A stretch of 64,000 bases of DNA from Paracoccus zeaxanthinifaciens ATCC 21588. GTDB lineage: Bacteria; Pseudomonadota; Alphaproteobacteria; Rhodobacterales; Rhodobacteraceae. The notes beneath the pieces were generated by a model that saw nothing but the letters and a program-made list of their open reading frames with translations, did not search any database and was not told the origin of the DNA. The translations under genes and the position numbers were made by a program. The stretch is taken from positions 1 to 64,000 of the forward strand of contig NZ_ATUJ01000002.1 of the NCBI RefSeq assembly GCF_000420145.1, written 5' to 3'. Positions 16,554 through 24,787 of this stretch are shown one piece after another (within the stretch, counting starts at the first letter, position 1; the number at the start of each line of letters is the position of its first letter).

Positions 16554-17374
16554 TTCAGGTCCGCCGGTTCGACGAAGTCCATGTCGGTGAAGTCGACATT
16601 GTCGCCCGCCATGGCCCAGATGAAGGTGTATTCCCCGATCCCCGCCCCCGAATGGATCGACCAGGGCGGCGAGATCACGGCCTCTTCGTTGGCCATGAAC
16701 AGGTGGCGCGTCTGCTGCGGTTCGCCCATCAGGTGCAGGACGCGGGCCTCGGGCGACATCCCCCAATAGAGATACGCCTCCATCCGGCGGTCATGCACAT
16801 GGGCGGGCATGGTGTTCCAGACCGACCCTTCCTGCAGCGAGGTATAGCCGAGGATCAGCTGGCAGCTTTCCATCACCTGCGGATGGATGAACTGGTAGAT
16901 CACCCGCTTGTTCGAGGTCGCGGTCTCGCCCAGCTCGACCCGCTTGCATTCGGCCAGCGTGACCAGCCGCGACGGGAAGCGCGCATGCGCCGGGGCCGAG
17001 GTGATGTAGAACCGCCCCTGCCCGCCGAAACTCACCGCCCCGCTGCCCATCCCCAGATAGAGCACGTCGCCCCGTTCCAGCGTATGGGTCGCGCCCTCGG
17101 CCTCGACCGTTCCGGTGTCGCCGATATTGACGATGCCCATCTCTCGGCGGTCGAGGAAGGACGGCGTGCGCGTCTCCTCGACCCGGTCGAGGGTCAGGGT
17201 CCCGCCATCCGGCACGGCGCCCCCCAGGACGAAGCGGTCGTAATGGGTATAGATCAGGTTGATCTGTCCCGGCGCGAACAGGCCCTGCCCCATGAAGGCC
17301 GCGCGCAGCGCGTCGGTGTCCATGCCCCTAGCGTGTTCGGGATGCACGGCGTGGCGTGTCTCGACATTCAGCAT
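16550..17374 (-). CDS. kduI: 5-dehydro-4-deoxy-D-glucuronate isomerase KduI
   Basis: Cupin-fold isomerase of 274 residues (E. coli 278). It converts 5-keto-4-deoxyuronate to 2,5-diketo-3-deoxygluconate. The zinc site is visible as AHVHDRRMEAYLYW near residues 191-204 (two His and a Glu) with the last His in PPWSIHSGAG near 240. The ATG at 17374 is preceded by GGAGAGAAG, which decides the start over a longer open frame upstream. It is the first gene of the kduI-kduD-kdgF-SDR run, divergent from kdgR across a palindrome-rich gap. Confidence 0.95.
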   Translation of the reverse strand: MLNVETRHAVHPEHARGMDTDALRAAFMGQGLFAPGQINLIYTHYDRFVLGGAVPDGGTLTLDRVEETRTPSFLDRREMGIVNIGDTGTVEAEGATHTLERGDVLYLGMGSGAVSFGGQGRFYITSAPAHARFPSRLVTLAECKRVELGETATSNKRVIYQFIHPQVMESCQLILGYTSLQEGSVWNTMPAHVHDRRMEAYLYWGMSPEARVLHLMGEPQQTRHLFMANEEAVISPPWSIHSGAGIGEYTFIWAMAGDNVDFTDMDFVEPADLK

Positions 17375-17434
17375 CTTCTCTCCTCGGATCCCCGCGGGCT
17401 CCTCCGCGATCCTTCTAGGGCACGCGCCGTCCGT

Positions 17435-17450
17435 GGCATCACGATGCCAT
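17435..17450. promoter_or_regulatory. Palindrome in the kduI-kdgR intergenic region
   Basis: TGGCAT and ATGCCA arms around a four-base spacer, 61 bases upstream of the kduI start. Its position suits a regulator site or part of the kduI promoter. It does not share the GGAAC half-site of the two palindromes closer to kdgR. Confidence 0.35.
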
Positions 17451-17491
17451 TTCAGGGCTGCGCACCTTCGATATTCCCCCTTGGGCGCCCG

Positions 17492-17568
17492 TTTCCGGAA
17501 CGCCGTTCCGAAATCATCGAAGCACGGATGCCCGCCCGTCGCAAGCGAAATGGAACACTGGTCCATTT
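17492..17568. promoter_or_regulatory. Two putative IclR/KdgR operators
   Basis: Two inverted repeats share a GGAAC-three bases-G(T/G)TCC core: 17492-17513 (core GGAACGCCGTTCC at 17498-17510) and 17548-17568 (core TGGAACACTGGTCCA at 17551-17565, with AAA/TTT flanks making a near-perfect 21-base palindrome). Their centres are about 54 bases apart, between the divergent kduI and kdgR genes. A spacer of this kind fits IclR-family binding. Assignment to KdgR is inferred from position. Confidence 0.6.
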
Positions 17569-17639
17569 TTTCCGGGCATGCCATGATGGGGGCCGCCCCA
17601 AAGGGCGCGCAGGACCGCACAAGGATTGGACAGGCACGC

Positions 17640-18452
17640 ATGGCCCCGACTTCGCAGAAACCCGACGCAGCCAAAACCGACAGCGTGGCATCCGTCCTCA
17701 AGGTCTTTTCCGTCCTCGAGACGCTGGCCGAGGATCGGCAGGCGGGGCTTGCGACCATCGCACAGCATGCCATGACATCCAAAAGCACGACCCACCGCCT
17801 GCTGCAGACGATGGTCGATCTGGGCTATGTCACCCAGGACCCCGAGACCGAGAAATACGGCCTGACGATGAAACTGTTCACCGTCGCCGCGCGGGCGCTG
17901 AAGCGGGACACCGACCTGCTGCATGTCGCGGATCGCGGCATGGGCAAGCTGTCGCGCGCCTTCGGGGAATCGGTGAACCTAGGCGTGATCGACGATCAGG
18001 ACCAGCGCGTCGTCTATGTCCACGGCTATCCCTCGACCTTCAACCTGTCGATGAAATGCACGACGGGAATGCGGAACCCGCTGCATTCGACATCTCTTGG
18101 CAAGGCGCTGCTGGCCTTTCGCGACCCCGACGAGATCGAGGAGAGGATCGCGGCGATGCGTTTCGAGGCCTCGGCCCCGAACACGATCACCGATGCCGCG
18201 ACCCTGCGCGAACAGATCGAGCTGACGCGCAGCCGCGGCTATGCCGAGGAGATCGAGGAGAGCGAGGCAGGCGTCCGCTGCATGGCCGTGCCGCTGCGCG
18301 ATCACCTGGGCAAGTCGATCGGCGCGATCTCGATCGCCTTCCCGCTGTTCCGCTTCGACGAGAATCGCCACCGGGAATACCTGGCCCAACTGCTAGCGGT
18401 GGGTGCCGAAGTGTCGGCGGCCCTGGGCCACGAGGCGGGGCCGCGCGCCTAG
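17640..18452 (+). CDS. kdgR: IclR-family regulator, KdgR-like
   Basis: 270 residues. The N-terminal winged helix (about 15-75, including GLATIAQHAMTSKSTTHRLLQTMVDLGYV) is followed by an IclR effector domain with LGVIDDQDQRVVYVH near 118 and NPLHSTSLGKALLA near 145. KdgR represses uronate/KDG catabolic genes and is released by 2-keto-3-deoxygluconate. Divergence from kduI and the palindromes between them support that role. The start is the ATG after AAGGATTGGACAGGCACGC; an upstream open frame is discounted because it runs through the operator region. Confidence 0.85.
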   Translation: MAPTSQKPDAAKTDSVASVLKVFSVLETLAEDRQAGLATIAQHAMTSKSTTHRLLQTMVDLGYVTQDPETEKYGLTMKLFTVAARALKRDTDLLHVADRGMGKLSRAFGESVNLGVIDDQDQRVVYVHGYPSTFNLSMKCTTGMRNPLHSTSLGKALLAFRDPDEIEERIAAMRFEASAPNTITDAATLREQIELTRSRGYAEEIEESEAGVRCMAVPLRDHLGKSIGAISIAFPLFRFDENRHREYLAQLLAVGAEVSAALGHEAGPRA

Positions 18453-18703
18453 CAGGCCGGCGCCCCGCGCCATCCGAATTCACATAGATTATGTCACCGG
18501 ATCGGATTATTGGGGGCAGACCGGCGCATGCATCGGCCAAAGGGGAATGCCCGGGCTCGACACGGCCCGGCGGGGGAAGGAAGGACAGCGACGGGCGATG
18601 CCCCGATCGCAAGGACGTCAGCCATCCGTGGCAGCAACCCCGACATCGGGCAGCGCGATCCCGATGCAGGCACCGGAAAAATACCAACAGAAGAGAGTGA
18701 GAC

Positions 18704-20011
18704 ATGAACGACAGATCTGATGCACCGCGCGGCCTCTGGGGGCGCTGGCGGTCCATGCTCTTGTGGAAGCAGATCTTCCTGGCGCTGGCGGCGGGCGTCG
18801 TCATCGGCGTCGTGCTGAACCAGACCGGCAACGAAGCCGCCGCCGAGGCGATCAAGCCCATCGGCACGATCTTCGTCAACGCGATCAAGATGCTGATCGT
18901 GCCGCTGATCTTCGTGTCGCTGGTCGTCGGCATGACCTCGATGCACGACATGTCCAAGATGGGGCGGATCGGGCTGAAGACGGTCGCGCTGTACCTGATG
19001 ACGACCGCCGTCGCGATCACCATCGGGCTGGTGCTGGGCGCGGTGATCCAGCCGGGCGCGGGCATCGACATGTCGGCCGCCGCCGCGATGGAGGCCAAGG
19101 ACGCCCCCAGCCTGATCGACACGATCGTGGGGCTGGTGCCGACGAACCCGGTCTCGGCCTCGGCCGAGGGGAACGTGCTGCAGATCATCGTCTTCGCCAT
19201 CCTGTTCGGCATCGCGATCAACATGGCGGGCGAGAAGGGGCGGATCGTCCGCGACTTCTTCGACAGCCTGTCCGAGGTGATCTACAAGCTGACCAGCATC
19301 ATCATCGGCTTCGCCCCCTATGGCGTCTTCGCGCTGATGGTCTGGGTCGCGGGCACCTATGGGCTGGAGCTGCTGCTACCCCTGGGCGCGGTGATCTTCG
19401 CCGTCTATCTGGGCTGCGTCATCCACGCGCTGGTCGTCTATGGCGGGATGATCCGCCTTGGCGGCGGGCTGAACCCGGTGCGCTTCTTCCAGGGCGTGCT
19501 GGAGCCGCAGATGGTGGCCTTCACTAGCACCTCCAGCTCGGGGACGTTGCCGGTCTCGATGACGGCGGTGCAGCGCAACCTCGGGGCGTCGAAGGGCGTG
19601 TCCAGCTTCGTGCTGCCGCTTGGCGCGACGATCAACATGGACGGGACCGCGCTGTACCAGGGCGTCTGCGCGCTGTTCGTGGCGCAGGCGTTCAACGTCG
19701 ATCTGGCGATGGGCGATTACGTCACCATCGTCCTGACGGCGACGCTGGCCTCGATCGGCACCGCGGGCGTTCCGGGCGCGGGCCTGATCATGCTGTCGCT
19801 TGTGCTGACCTCGGTCGGGCTGCCGCTGGAGGGCGTTGCGATCATCGCGGGGATCGACCGGATCCTGGACATGGCGCGCACCGCGCTGAACGTCACGGGC
19901 GATGCCGCCGTGACCGTCCTCGTCGCCAAAAGCGAGGGCGAGCTGGACCAGGCCGCATACGACACGCCGCACGTTCTGGACAGCGCGTCGCTGAAGGAAA
20001 TGCGCGGCTGA
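18704..20011 (+). CDS. DAACS-family dicarboxylate/amino acid:cation symporter
   Basis: Inner-membrane carrier of 435 residues (GltP/DctA family) with eight transmembrane helices and two hairpins. Signature stretches are seen: the serine-rich FTSTSSSGTLPVSM (HP1) near 272, PLGATINMDGTALYQG (TM7, with the NMDGT cation motif) near 303, and the HP2 loop GTAGVPGAG near 350. GAGAGTGAGAC precedes the start. It follows kdgR by 251 bases on the same strand. Substrate is not readable; glutamate, aspartate or C4-dicarboxylates are usual for the family. Its place beside kdgR may mean an unusual carboxylate such as a keto-deoxyuronate (inference). Confidence 0.9.
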   Translation: MNDRSDAPRGLWGRWRSMLLWKQIFLALAAGVVIGVVLNQTGNEAAAEAIKPIGTIFVNAIKMLIVPLIFVSLVVGMTSMHDMSKMGRIGLKTVALYLMTTAVAITIGLVLGAVIQPGAGIDMSAAAAMEAKDAPSLIDTIVGLVPTNPVSASAEGNVLQIIVFAILFGIAINMAGEKGRIVRDFFDSLSEVIYKLTSIIIGFAPYGVFALMVWVAGTYGLELLLPLGAVIFAVYLGCVIHALVVYGGMIRLGGGLNPVRFFQGVLEPQMVAFTSTSSSGTLPVSMTAVQRNLGASKGVSSFVLPLGATINMDGTALYQGVCALFVAQAFNVDLAMGDYVTIVLTATLASIGTAGVPGAGLIMLSLVLTSVGLPLEGVAIIAGIDRILDMARTALNVTGDAAVTVLVAKSEGELDQAAYDTPHVLDSASLKEMRG

Positions 20012-20023
20012 TCGCGCAGACCC

Positions 20024-20053
20024 GCGCGGGGCGGCATCCGTCGCGCCCCGCGC
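20024..20053 (+). terminator. Terminator hairpin after the DAACS symporter
   Basis: GCGCGGGGC (20024-20032) pairs exactly with GCCCCGCGC (20045-20053), starting 13 bases past the stop codon. There is no clear T run. Confidence 0.6.
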
Positions 20054-20167
20054 AGCCCGCGACCGGTGAGGAACCGCCGAGGATCCGTCGCATTCTTCCG
20101 AACCGCTGGCATGGGCGCGGGAGCCGTGGCAGTGTCGCGCAACGAACACCAGCGAATGGATGACAGG

Positions 20168-20656
20168 ATGCGCTTCGCCCACGCCGCGACACTGGCCCTC
20201 GTGGCTGCCCTTGCCGGTTGCGGCATGCCCTCGAAACGCTCCGCGCAGGAATGCATGGAGCGGGCGATGTATTTCGAATCCATCCGCTCCAGCCGCGACG
20301 GGATGATCGCCGTGGGCAGCGTGGTGATGAACCGCGTCAGGTCGCCCGAATATCCCAACAGCGTCTGCGCCGTCGTCGGGCAGAAGAACCAGTTCGCAAG
20401 CGGGGTGATGACGCGCAGGATGGACCTGCGCACCGCCCCCCAGATCCGGGGTGCCGCGGCCTCGGTCCTGCGCGGGGAACGCCATCCGCTGGTCGGGCGG
20501 GCCGAATTCTTCCATGCCGCAAGCTATCGCGCGGGCTATGACAACATGCATTATGTCGTGACGGCGGGGGGCAACGCCTTCTATGAACGCCGCAAGCCGC
20601 ATCTGGTCACCCAACCGCGCCCCCTGCCCCCGCTCGAGGGCATCACCGGGCGATAG
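20168..20656 (+). CDS. Cell wall hydrolase (SleB-like), probable lipoprotein
   Basis: 162 residues. The N-terminus MRFAHAATLALVAALAGC is a lipoprotein signal with a lipobox ending at Cys18. The mature part is a short hydrolase_2/SleB-type domain: MYFESIRSSRDGMIAVGSVVMNRVRSPEYPNS carries the catalytic Glu in the position seen in SleB-like glycosidases, followed by CAVVGQKNQFA. These enzymes cleave peptidoglycan glycan strands. An ATG at 20156 in frame would add four residues; the one at 20168 has GGA at suitable spacing. It appears monocistronic, after a terminator, and convergent with the sulfotransferase-like gene. Confidence 0.8.
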   Translation: MRFAHAATLALVAALAGCGMPSKRSAQECMERAMYFESIRSSRDGMIAVGSVVMNRVRSPEYPNSVCAVVGQKNQFASGVMTRRMDLRTAPQIRGAAASVLRGERHPLVGRAEFFHAASYRAGYDNMHYVVTAGGNAFYERRKPHLVTQPRPLPPLEGITGR

Positions 20657-20665
20657 GGCCACAGA

Positions 20666-21694
20666 TCAGGCCAGCGTCCGCAGCAGCTCCAGCATGCCGA
20701 CCGCCGGGGCTTGATCCGAGAACTCGGTTTCCCGAAGCCGCTCGGCCAGGATGCGTTGGACGTGCTTCAGGTTGTCGGCGGCAAGGTCCAGCAGATCGCC
20801 CTCGCTGTCGATGACGACGCGGTCCTTGCTGGCCGGATCGACAAGCTTCGAGCCGATCCGCCCTTCGATCCAGTCCAGATCCGCCCGATGACGCTCGAAC
20901 GCGGGCGCAAGAAGGTTGTCGGACAGACCCAGCTTCCGCCTGCCGATCCCGTTCAGGGCCTGAACCCACCGTTCGTTCCGCGCCGGTCGGCCGGGGCCTT
21001 CGGTCTCCAGCCCCCCGCCGAATTTTCGCTGGAAGTAGATGAGGGCGACAGCCTCGGCGCTCAGCCCCTCGTTGACCCGCCGGATCTCGTGGTCCTGCAG
21101 CGTGACACCCACCAGTTCCGCGAAATCGCGCACGACATCGCCCTGCGGGAAACGGGACGGGTCGAACATCCGAAGCTCGACCCGGTCTTGCCCGAATGCC
21201 TGATCGAGACGCTCGACCCGCTTGCGATATTGCGGCCACAGACCCAACGGCTCTATCCGACCGAGGCCGCCCGCCTTCACCCGCTGCTGGAAGGCGCTTT
21301 CCATGAAGGAATGCGGTGATCGCAGATACATGACCACCCGCAGTGGCAGATCGAACTGCGCAAGGATATCCCGGAACGCGATGATCCGACCGTCGTCCTG
21401 GGGCAGGCTGATCGCCTCGGCAGAAAAAATGCCGATCCCGCTCAGCTCCCGCAGGAAGGCATCGAATTTCTCATATGTCTCGCGCTTCATATCCGTCAGC
21501 CTGTCGCCGGATATCCCGAGCTGACGAAACGCGAAGTTATTCTCGGCGTCGGGATTGGTCAGCGCCTCGAAGGCCACGCCGTGGTTCTTGCGCCCCGGAT
21601 TGAAGTAGCTGACGCCATTCCGACGCAGCCCGAAGAAGGTTTCCTGGATCGAGCTGCTGCCGGTCTTGTGCATGCCTGCGTGAACGATGAGCAT
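20666..21694 (-). CDS. Sulfotransferase-family-like protein
   Basis: 342 residues. The N-terminus VHAGMHKTGSSSIQETFF matches the PAPS 5-prime-phosphosulfate loop of sulfotransferases (GxxKTGSSSIQ), and VVMYLRSPHSFMESAFQQ near residue 110 matches the 3-prime-phosphate-binding segment with Arg and Ser. The middle and C-terminus show no further known motif. Bacterial members sulfate surface glycans or small molecules; no glycosyltransferase or sulfate-activation gene is nearby, so the acceptor is unknown. I chose the ATG at 21694, which places the P-loop at residues 6-15; the longer open frame upstream has no family motif. Confidence 0.72.
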   Translation of the reverse strand: MLIVHAGMHKTGSSSIQETFFGLRRNGVSYFNPGRKNHGVAFEALTNPDAENNFAFRQLGISGDRLTDMKRETYEKFDAFLRELSGIGIFSAEAISLPQDDGRIIAFRDILAQFDLPLRVVMYLRSPHSFMESAFQQRVKAGGLGRIEPLGLWPQYRKRVERLDQAFGQDRVELRMFDPSRFPQGDVVRDFAELVGVTLQDHEIRRVNEGLSAEAVALIYFQRKFGGGLETEGPGRPARNERWVQALNGIGRRKLGLSDNLLAPAFERHRADLDWIEGRIGSKLVDPASKDRVVIDSEGDLLDLAADNLKHVQRILAERLRETEFSDQAPAVGMLELLRTLA

Positions 21695-21923
21695 CGCGTC
21701 GGCCCCTTGAACCCCTGATCGCGCCTTGCCTAGCGGTTGGATGCATGACTGTCGAGACAGCGCCAGTGCACGCACCCCCGAATTTCAACCCCGCGATTGT
21801 TTCCCGAGGGCGAACTCTGAAGATCGAATCCGGCGGGTAATCACGGGCGGGGTCGGAACCTATCTCCTGTTCATGAAGACGGACCGGACACGGCCCGCCA
21901 CCAGAAAGCCAGGAGTTTATAAA

Positions 21924-22175
21924 ATGAAAACCGTCACCTACGCCATCGCCGCCCTCGCCCTTGCCACCGGTGTCGCCCAGGCCAGCAGCTCGGGGCCGAT
22001 CGGTGGATCGAACCGCGAAGCCCAAACCGCCACGACCGTCGAGGTCGCCGCAGGCAGCGTCATGACCACCCGCGAACTGGTCGATGCGGGCCTGTCCGCC
22101 GACGATACGGTCACCGTGACCAAGATCCAGGCCCCCGAAGGCCCGGTCGACAATTCGAGCCACGGCTACTTCTGA
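21924..22175 (+). CDS. Small secreted protein of unknown function
   Basis: 83 residues. A Sec signal peptide (MKTVTYAIAALALATGVAQA, cleavage about residue 20) precedes a polar, Ser/Thr/Val-rich mature peptide of about 63 residues without cysteines. I do not recognise a domain; it resembles short periplasmic hypotheticals of Rhodobacterales. AGGAGTTTATAAA precedes the ATG, a strong ribosome-binding site, and a T-tailed hairpin follows the stop, so it is a well-formed single-gene transcription unit. Confidence 0.75.
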   Translation: MKTVTYAIAALALATGVAQASSSGPIGGSNREAQTATTVEVAAGSVMTTRELVDAGLSADDTVTVTKIQAPEGPVDNSSHGYF

Positions 22176-22206
22176 TCGCCGCGCCGCGATCCGGCCCCGA
22201 ACCGAT

Positions 22207-22243
22207 GGACCGCCCGCCCCAGACCGGGGCCGGCGGTCCTTTT
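22207..22243 (+). terminator. Rho-independent terminator after the small secreted gene
   Basis: GGACCGCC (22207-22214) pairs with GGCGGTCC (22232-22239); an inner GCCCC/GGGGC pairing extends the stem, and a TTTT tract follows at once. It lies 31 bases past the stop. Confidence 0.85.
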
Positions 22244-22289
22244 CATTCCTGCGGTGGTCTTGCGGCCATTCGTCTCCGGCGGTATGTGC

Positions 22290-22307
22290 GTTACAGTATC
22301 ACGTAAC
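22290..22307. promoter_or_regulatory. Possible Zur operator upstream of the COG0523 gene
   Basis: GTTAC and GTAAC arms form an imperfect 18-base inverted repeat ending ten bases before the ATG of the CobW/COG0523 gene. Alphaproteobacterial Zur sites are AT-rich palindromes often placed before zinc-related COG0523 genes. The arms fit only loosely, so this is a candidate. Confidence 0.45.
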
Positions 22308-22316
22308 GGAGACCCC

Positions 22317-23522
22317 ATGCCCCTCGACGACCGCCTGCCCGTCACGATCCTCTCGGGCTTTCTGGGAGCGGGCAAGACGACGCTTCTGAACCGGGTCCTG
22401 CACAACCGCGAAGGCCGCCGCGTCGCCGTGATCGTCAACGACATGTCGGATGTGAACATCGACGCGGATCTGATCCGGAACGGCGGCGCGGAACTGAGCC
22501 ATGCCGAGGAAACGCTGGTCGAGATGTCGAATGGCTGCATCTGCTGCACGCTGCGCGACGACCTGCTGACCGAGGTGCGCCGCCTTGCGAATCAACAGCG
22601 CTTCGACCACCTGCTGATCGAAAGCACGGGCATCTCGGAGCCGCTGCCCGTCGCCGCGACATTCGAGTTCCGCGACCAGAAAGGCGACAGCCTGACCGAC
22701 GTGGCGCGGCTGGACACGATGGTGACGGTCGTCGATGCCATCACGCTGGCCCGCGATTTCGACAGCCAGGACCTTGCGCGCGACCGGGGCGAGGCCGCCG
22801 ACGAACAGGACCGGCGCAGCATCGTCGATCTGCTGGTCGACCAGATCGAGTTCGCGGACGTGATCGTGCTGAACAAGGCGACCGATGCCGGCCCGGATCG
22901 GCTGGCCCTTGCGCAGCGCATCGTTCGCGCGCTGAACCCCGATGCGCAGGTTCTGGCCGCGGATCACGGGCAGGTGGCGGCGGACCGCATCCTGGATACC
23001 GGCCTTTTCGATTTCGACCGCGCGCATCTGCATTCGACCTGGGCCAAGGAGCTGCACGGCTTTGCCGATCACACCCCAGAGACCCTCGAATACGGCATCG
23101 ACAGCTTCACCTATCGCGCGCGCGGGCCCTTCGATCCGAACCGCATCCACGAGGTTCTTGCGGGCGATCTGCCCGGAGTGATCCGCGCCAAGGGTCATCT
23201 CTGGATCGCGACGCGGCCCGATTGGCTGGCCGAGTTCTCGTTGGCAGGGACGATGGCCAGCATACGCCCGTCGGGGACGTGGTGGGCGGCGGTGCCACGC
23301 GACCGCTGGCCGGACCATGCGCAGGCGCGGGATTACCTGGACCGCCATTGGTCCGAACCTTTCGGCGACCGGCGGCAAGAGCTGGTCTTCATCGGCATCG
23401 CGATGGACCGGGCCGCGATCACGGCGGCGCTGGACGGCGCATTGCTGCAAGGCGTCGACCGCCTGCGCCCGAAGGAATGGGCCGCCCTGCCCGACCCCTT
23501 CCCGGAATGGAGGATCGCGTGA
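22317..23522 (+). CDS. CobW/COG0523 family GTP-dependent metallochaperone
   Basis: 401 residues. G3E GTPase motifs: Walker [13 protein letters not shown] (residues 14-25), the metal-binding CxCC in [13 protein letters not shown] (near 72), SNGISEPLP-like switch region and NKATD (G4) near 185. A CobW C-terminal domain starts near residue 250. Full-length members insert or deliver metals; zinc homeostasis (ZigA/YeiR-like) is more likely than cobalamin synthesis because no cob genes are near and the promoter has a palindrome of possible Zur type. Its stop overlaps the next ATG, so a small DUF6525-like protein is co-translated. Confidence 0.88.
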   Translation: MPLDDRLPVTILSGFLGAGKTTLLNRVLHNREGRRVAVIVNDMSDVNIDADLIRNGGAELSHAEETLVEMSNGCICCTLRDDLLTEVRRLANQQRFDHLLIESTGISEPLPVAATFEFRDQKGDSLTDVARLDTMVTVVDAITLARDFDSQDLARDRGEAADEQDRRSIVDLLVDQIEFADVIVLNKATDAGPDRLALAQRIVRALNPDAQVLAADHGQVAADRILDTGLFDFDRAHLHSTWAKELHGFADHTPETLEYGIDSFTYRARGPFDPNRIHEVLAGDLPGVIRAKGHLWIATRPDWLAEFSLAGTMASIRPSGTWWAAVPRDRWPDHAQARDYLDRHWSEPFGDRRQELVFIGIAMDRAAITAALDGALLQGVDRLRPKEWAALPDPFPEWRIA

Positions 23523-23803
23523 TGCAGGCGACCGACCGGAACACGCGTAGCCAGCTGCGCCAACGCCGCAGGACCGTCGATCCGATGGCGGAATACGACC
23601 GCCTGCCCGGGCAGTTGCGCGACTGGCTGGCCCATGCGGCGCTGCCCTGGTCGCCGCGCTCGGCGTTGCGGTTGTGGCAGAAGGCGCTGCGCGAGGGGCG
23701 CGGCGATGTCGATCTTGCGCGCAGCTATCTTGCGCAGGTCGAGAACCGGCAGCTGCGCCGCGATACCGCGGGCCTCTATGGCAGCGATCACCCCGCGGCT
23801 TGA
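23522..23803 (+). CDS. DUF6525-like small protein
   Basis: 93 residues, rich in Arg and Trp. The core DPMAEYDRLPGQLRDWLAHAALPWSPRSALRLWQKALREG (written here in part; residues 21-58) is typical of the DUF6525 small proteins of Rhodobacteraceae, as I recall them. No catalytic motif or membrane segment. It starts on the last base of the COG0523 stop codon (TGATG), so the two are translationally coupled, and its 3-prime end overlaps the convergent LysR gene by 16 bases. A role in metal delivery is only guilt by association. Confidence 0.68.
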   Translation: MQATDRNTRSQLRQRRRTVDPMAEYDRLPGQLRDWLAHAALPWSPRSALRLWQKALREGRGDVDLARSYLAQVENRQLRRDTAGLYGSDHPAA

Positions 23804-24693
23804 TCGCGGTCCTGCAGGATCTCGGCCAGCCAGTCCAGAAAGACCGCCAGCCGCCGCAGCCCCGAGCTGCGCGTCAGGAACAGCGCCGTGATGTCCAGCG
23901 GCGCGGCCTCCAGCCGGTCGGGGAACAGCTCGACCAGGCGCCCCTCGGCGATGTCGCGGGCCACCATGAAATCAGAGAAGCGGGCGATCCCCATGCCCCC
24001 GATCACGAGGCTGCGCACCGCCTCTCCGTTCGCGGCGCTGACGGCGGCGGGCACGGCGACGGGGGCGTCCAACCCGCGAAAACGCAGCGTGTTGATGTGA
24101 TCGGGCGCGGTGAAACGCACCTGCGACAGGCGCGCCAGATCGGCAGGTTCGCGCGGCCAGCCGTGCCGGTCCAGATAATCCGGCGCGGCGCACAGCTTCC
24201 ACGGCGCGCGGCCAAGCGGGCGATGCAGCAGGTCGCTGTCGGCAAGGGGGCCGAAGCGGATCGCGATGTCGGCCCTGCTCTCGATCAGGTCGACGGTTCG
24301 GTCGGTCATGTCCAGCGTCACCTCGACCAGCGGGTGGCGGGCGTGGAATTCGGCCAGGCGCGGCGCGATCACGTGCAGGACGAAGGGCACCGGCGCGTTG
24401 ACGCGCAGCGGACCGCGCGGCGTCCGGCTGCCCTGCGCCAGATCGGCCAGCGCCTCGGTCTGGCGCACGATCTCCTGCGCCAATTGCAGCAGCTGGCGGC
24501 CTTCGGGCGTCAGCTCGATCGCGCGGGTCGAGCGGCGCAGCAGGCTGACATGCAGCAACTCCTCGAGCCGCGTGACCGTCCGGCTGAGGGTCGAGGGCGC
24601 GACGCCCAGCCTGCGCCCGGCCTCGGCGAAGCCGCCGCCTTCGACCACGGCGACGAAGACCGCAAGGTCGCGCGTCTGTGGCAATTCGTGCAT
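23788..24693 (-). CDS. LysR-family transcriptional regulator
   Basis: 301 residues. The N-terminal HTH (residues 5-62) includes GGGFAEAGRRLGVAPSTLSRTVTRLEE, followed by the linker helix and a LysR substrate-binding domain from about residue 90 (RGPLRVNAPVPFVLHVIAP). The effector is unknown. It is divergent from an aldo/keto reductase across 94 bases, the standard layout of a LysR regulator and its target. The start at 24693 is chosen because it places the HTH at the usual distance from the N-terminus. Confidence 0.9.
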   Translation of the reverse strand: MHELPQTRDLAVFVAVVEGGGFAEAGRRLGVAPSTLSRTVTRLEELLHVSLLRRSTRAIELTPEGRQLLQLAQEIVRQTEALADLAQGSRTPRGPLRVNAPVPFVLHVIAPRLAEFHARHPLVEVTLDMTDRTVDLIESRADIAIRFGPLADSDLLHRPLGRAPWKLCAAPDYLDRHGWPREPADLARLSQVRFTAPDHINTLRFRGLDAPVAVPAAVSAANGEAVRSLVIGGMGIARFSDFMVARDIAEGRLVELFPDRLEAAPLDITALFLTRSSGLRRLAVFLDWLAEILQDRDQAAG

Positions 24694-24787
24694 CCGGCGC
24701 AAAGCCCCTTTGCCAAACCTTCCGTTCACGCAAAGACCTAGCGCATCCATCTTGGCCGCGAAAGACGCTTTGGAAGGAGCAGACGAC

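Noticed and set aside
14406-16769. A 787-codon plus-strand frame
   Set aside because: It runs antisense through three recognised genes (SDR, kdgF, kduD); length results from GC bias.
18482-18494. Small palindrome ACATA-GAT-TATGT upstream of the symporter
   Set aside because: Only five-base arms; too weak to call an operator.
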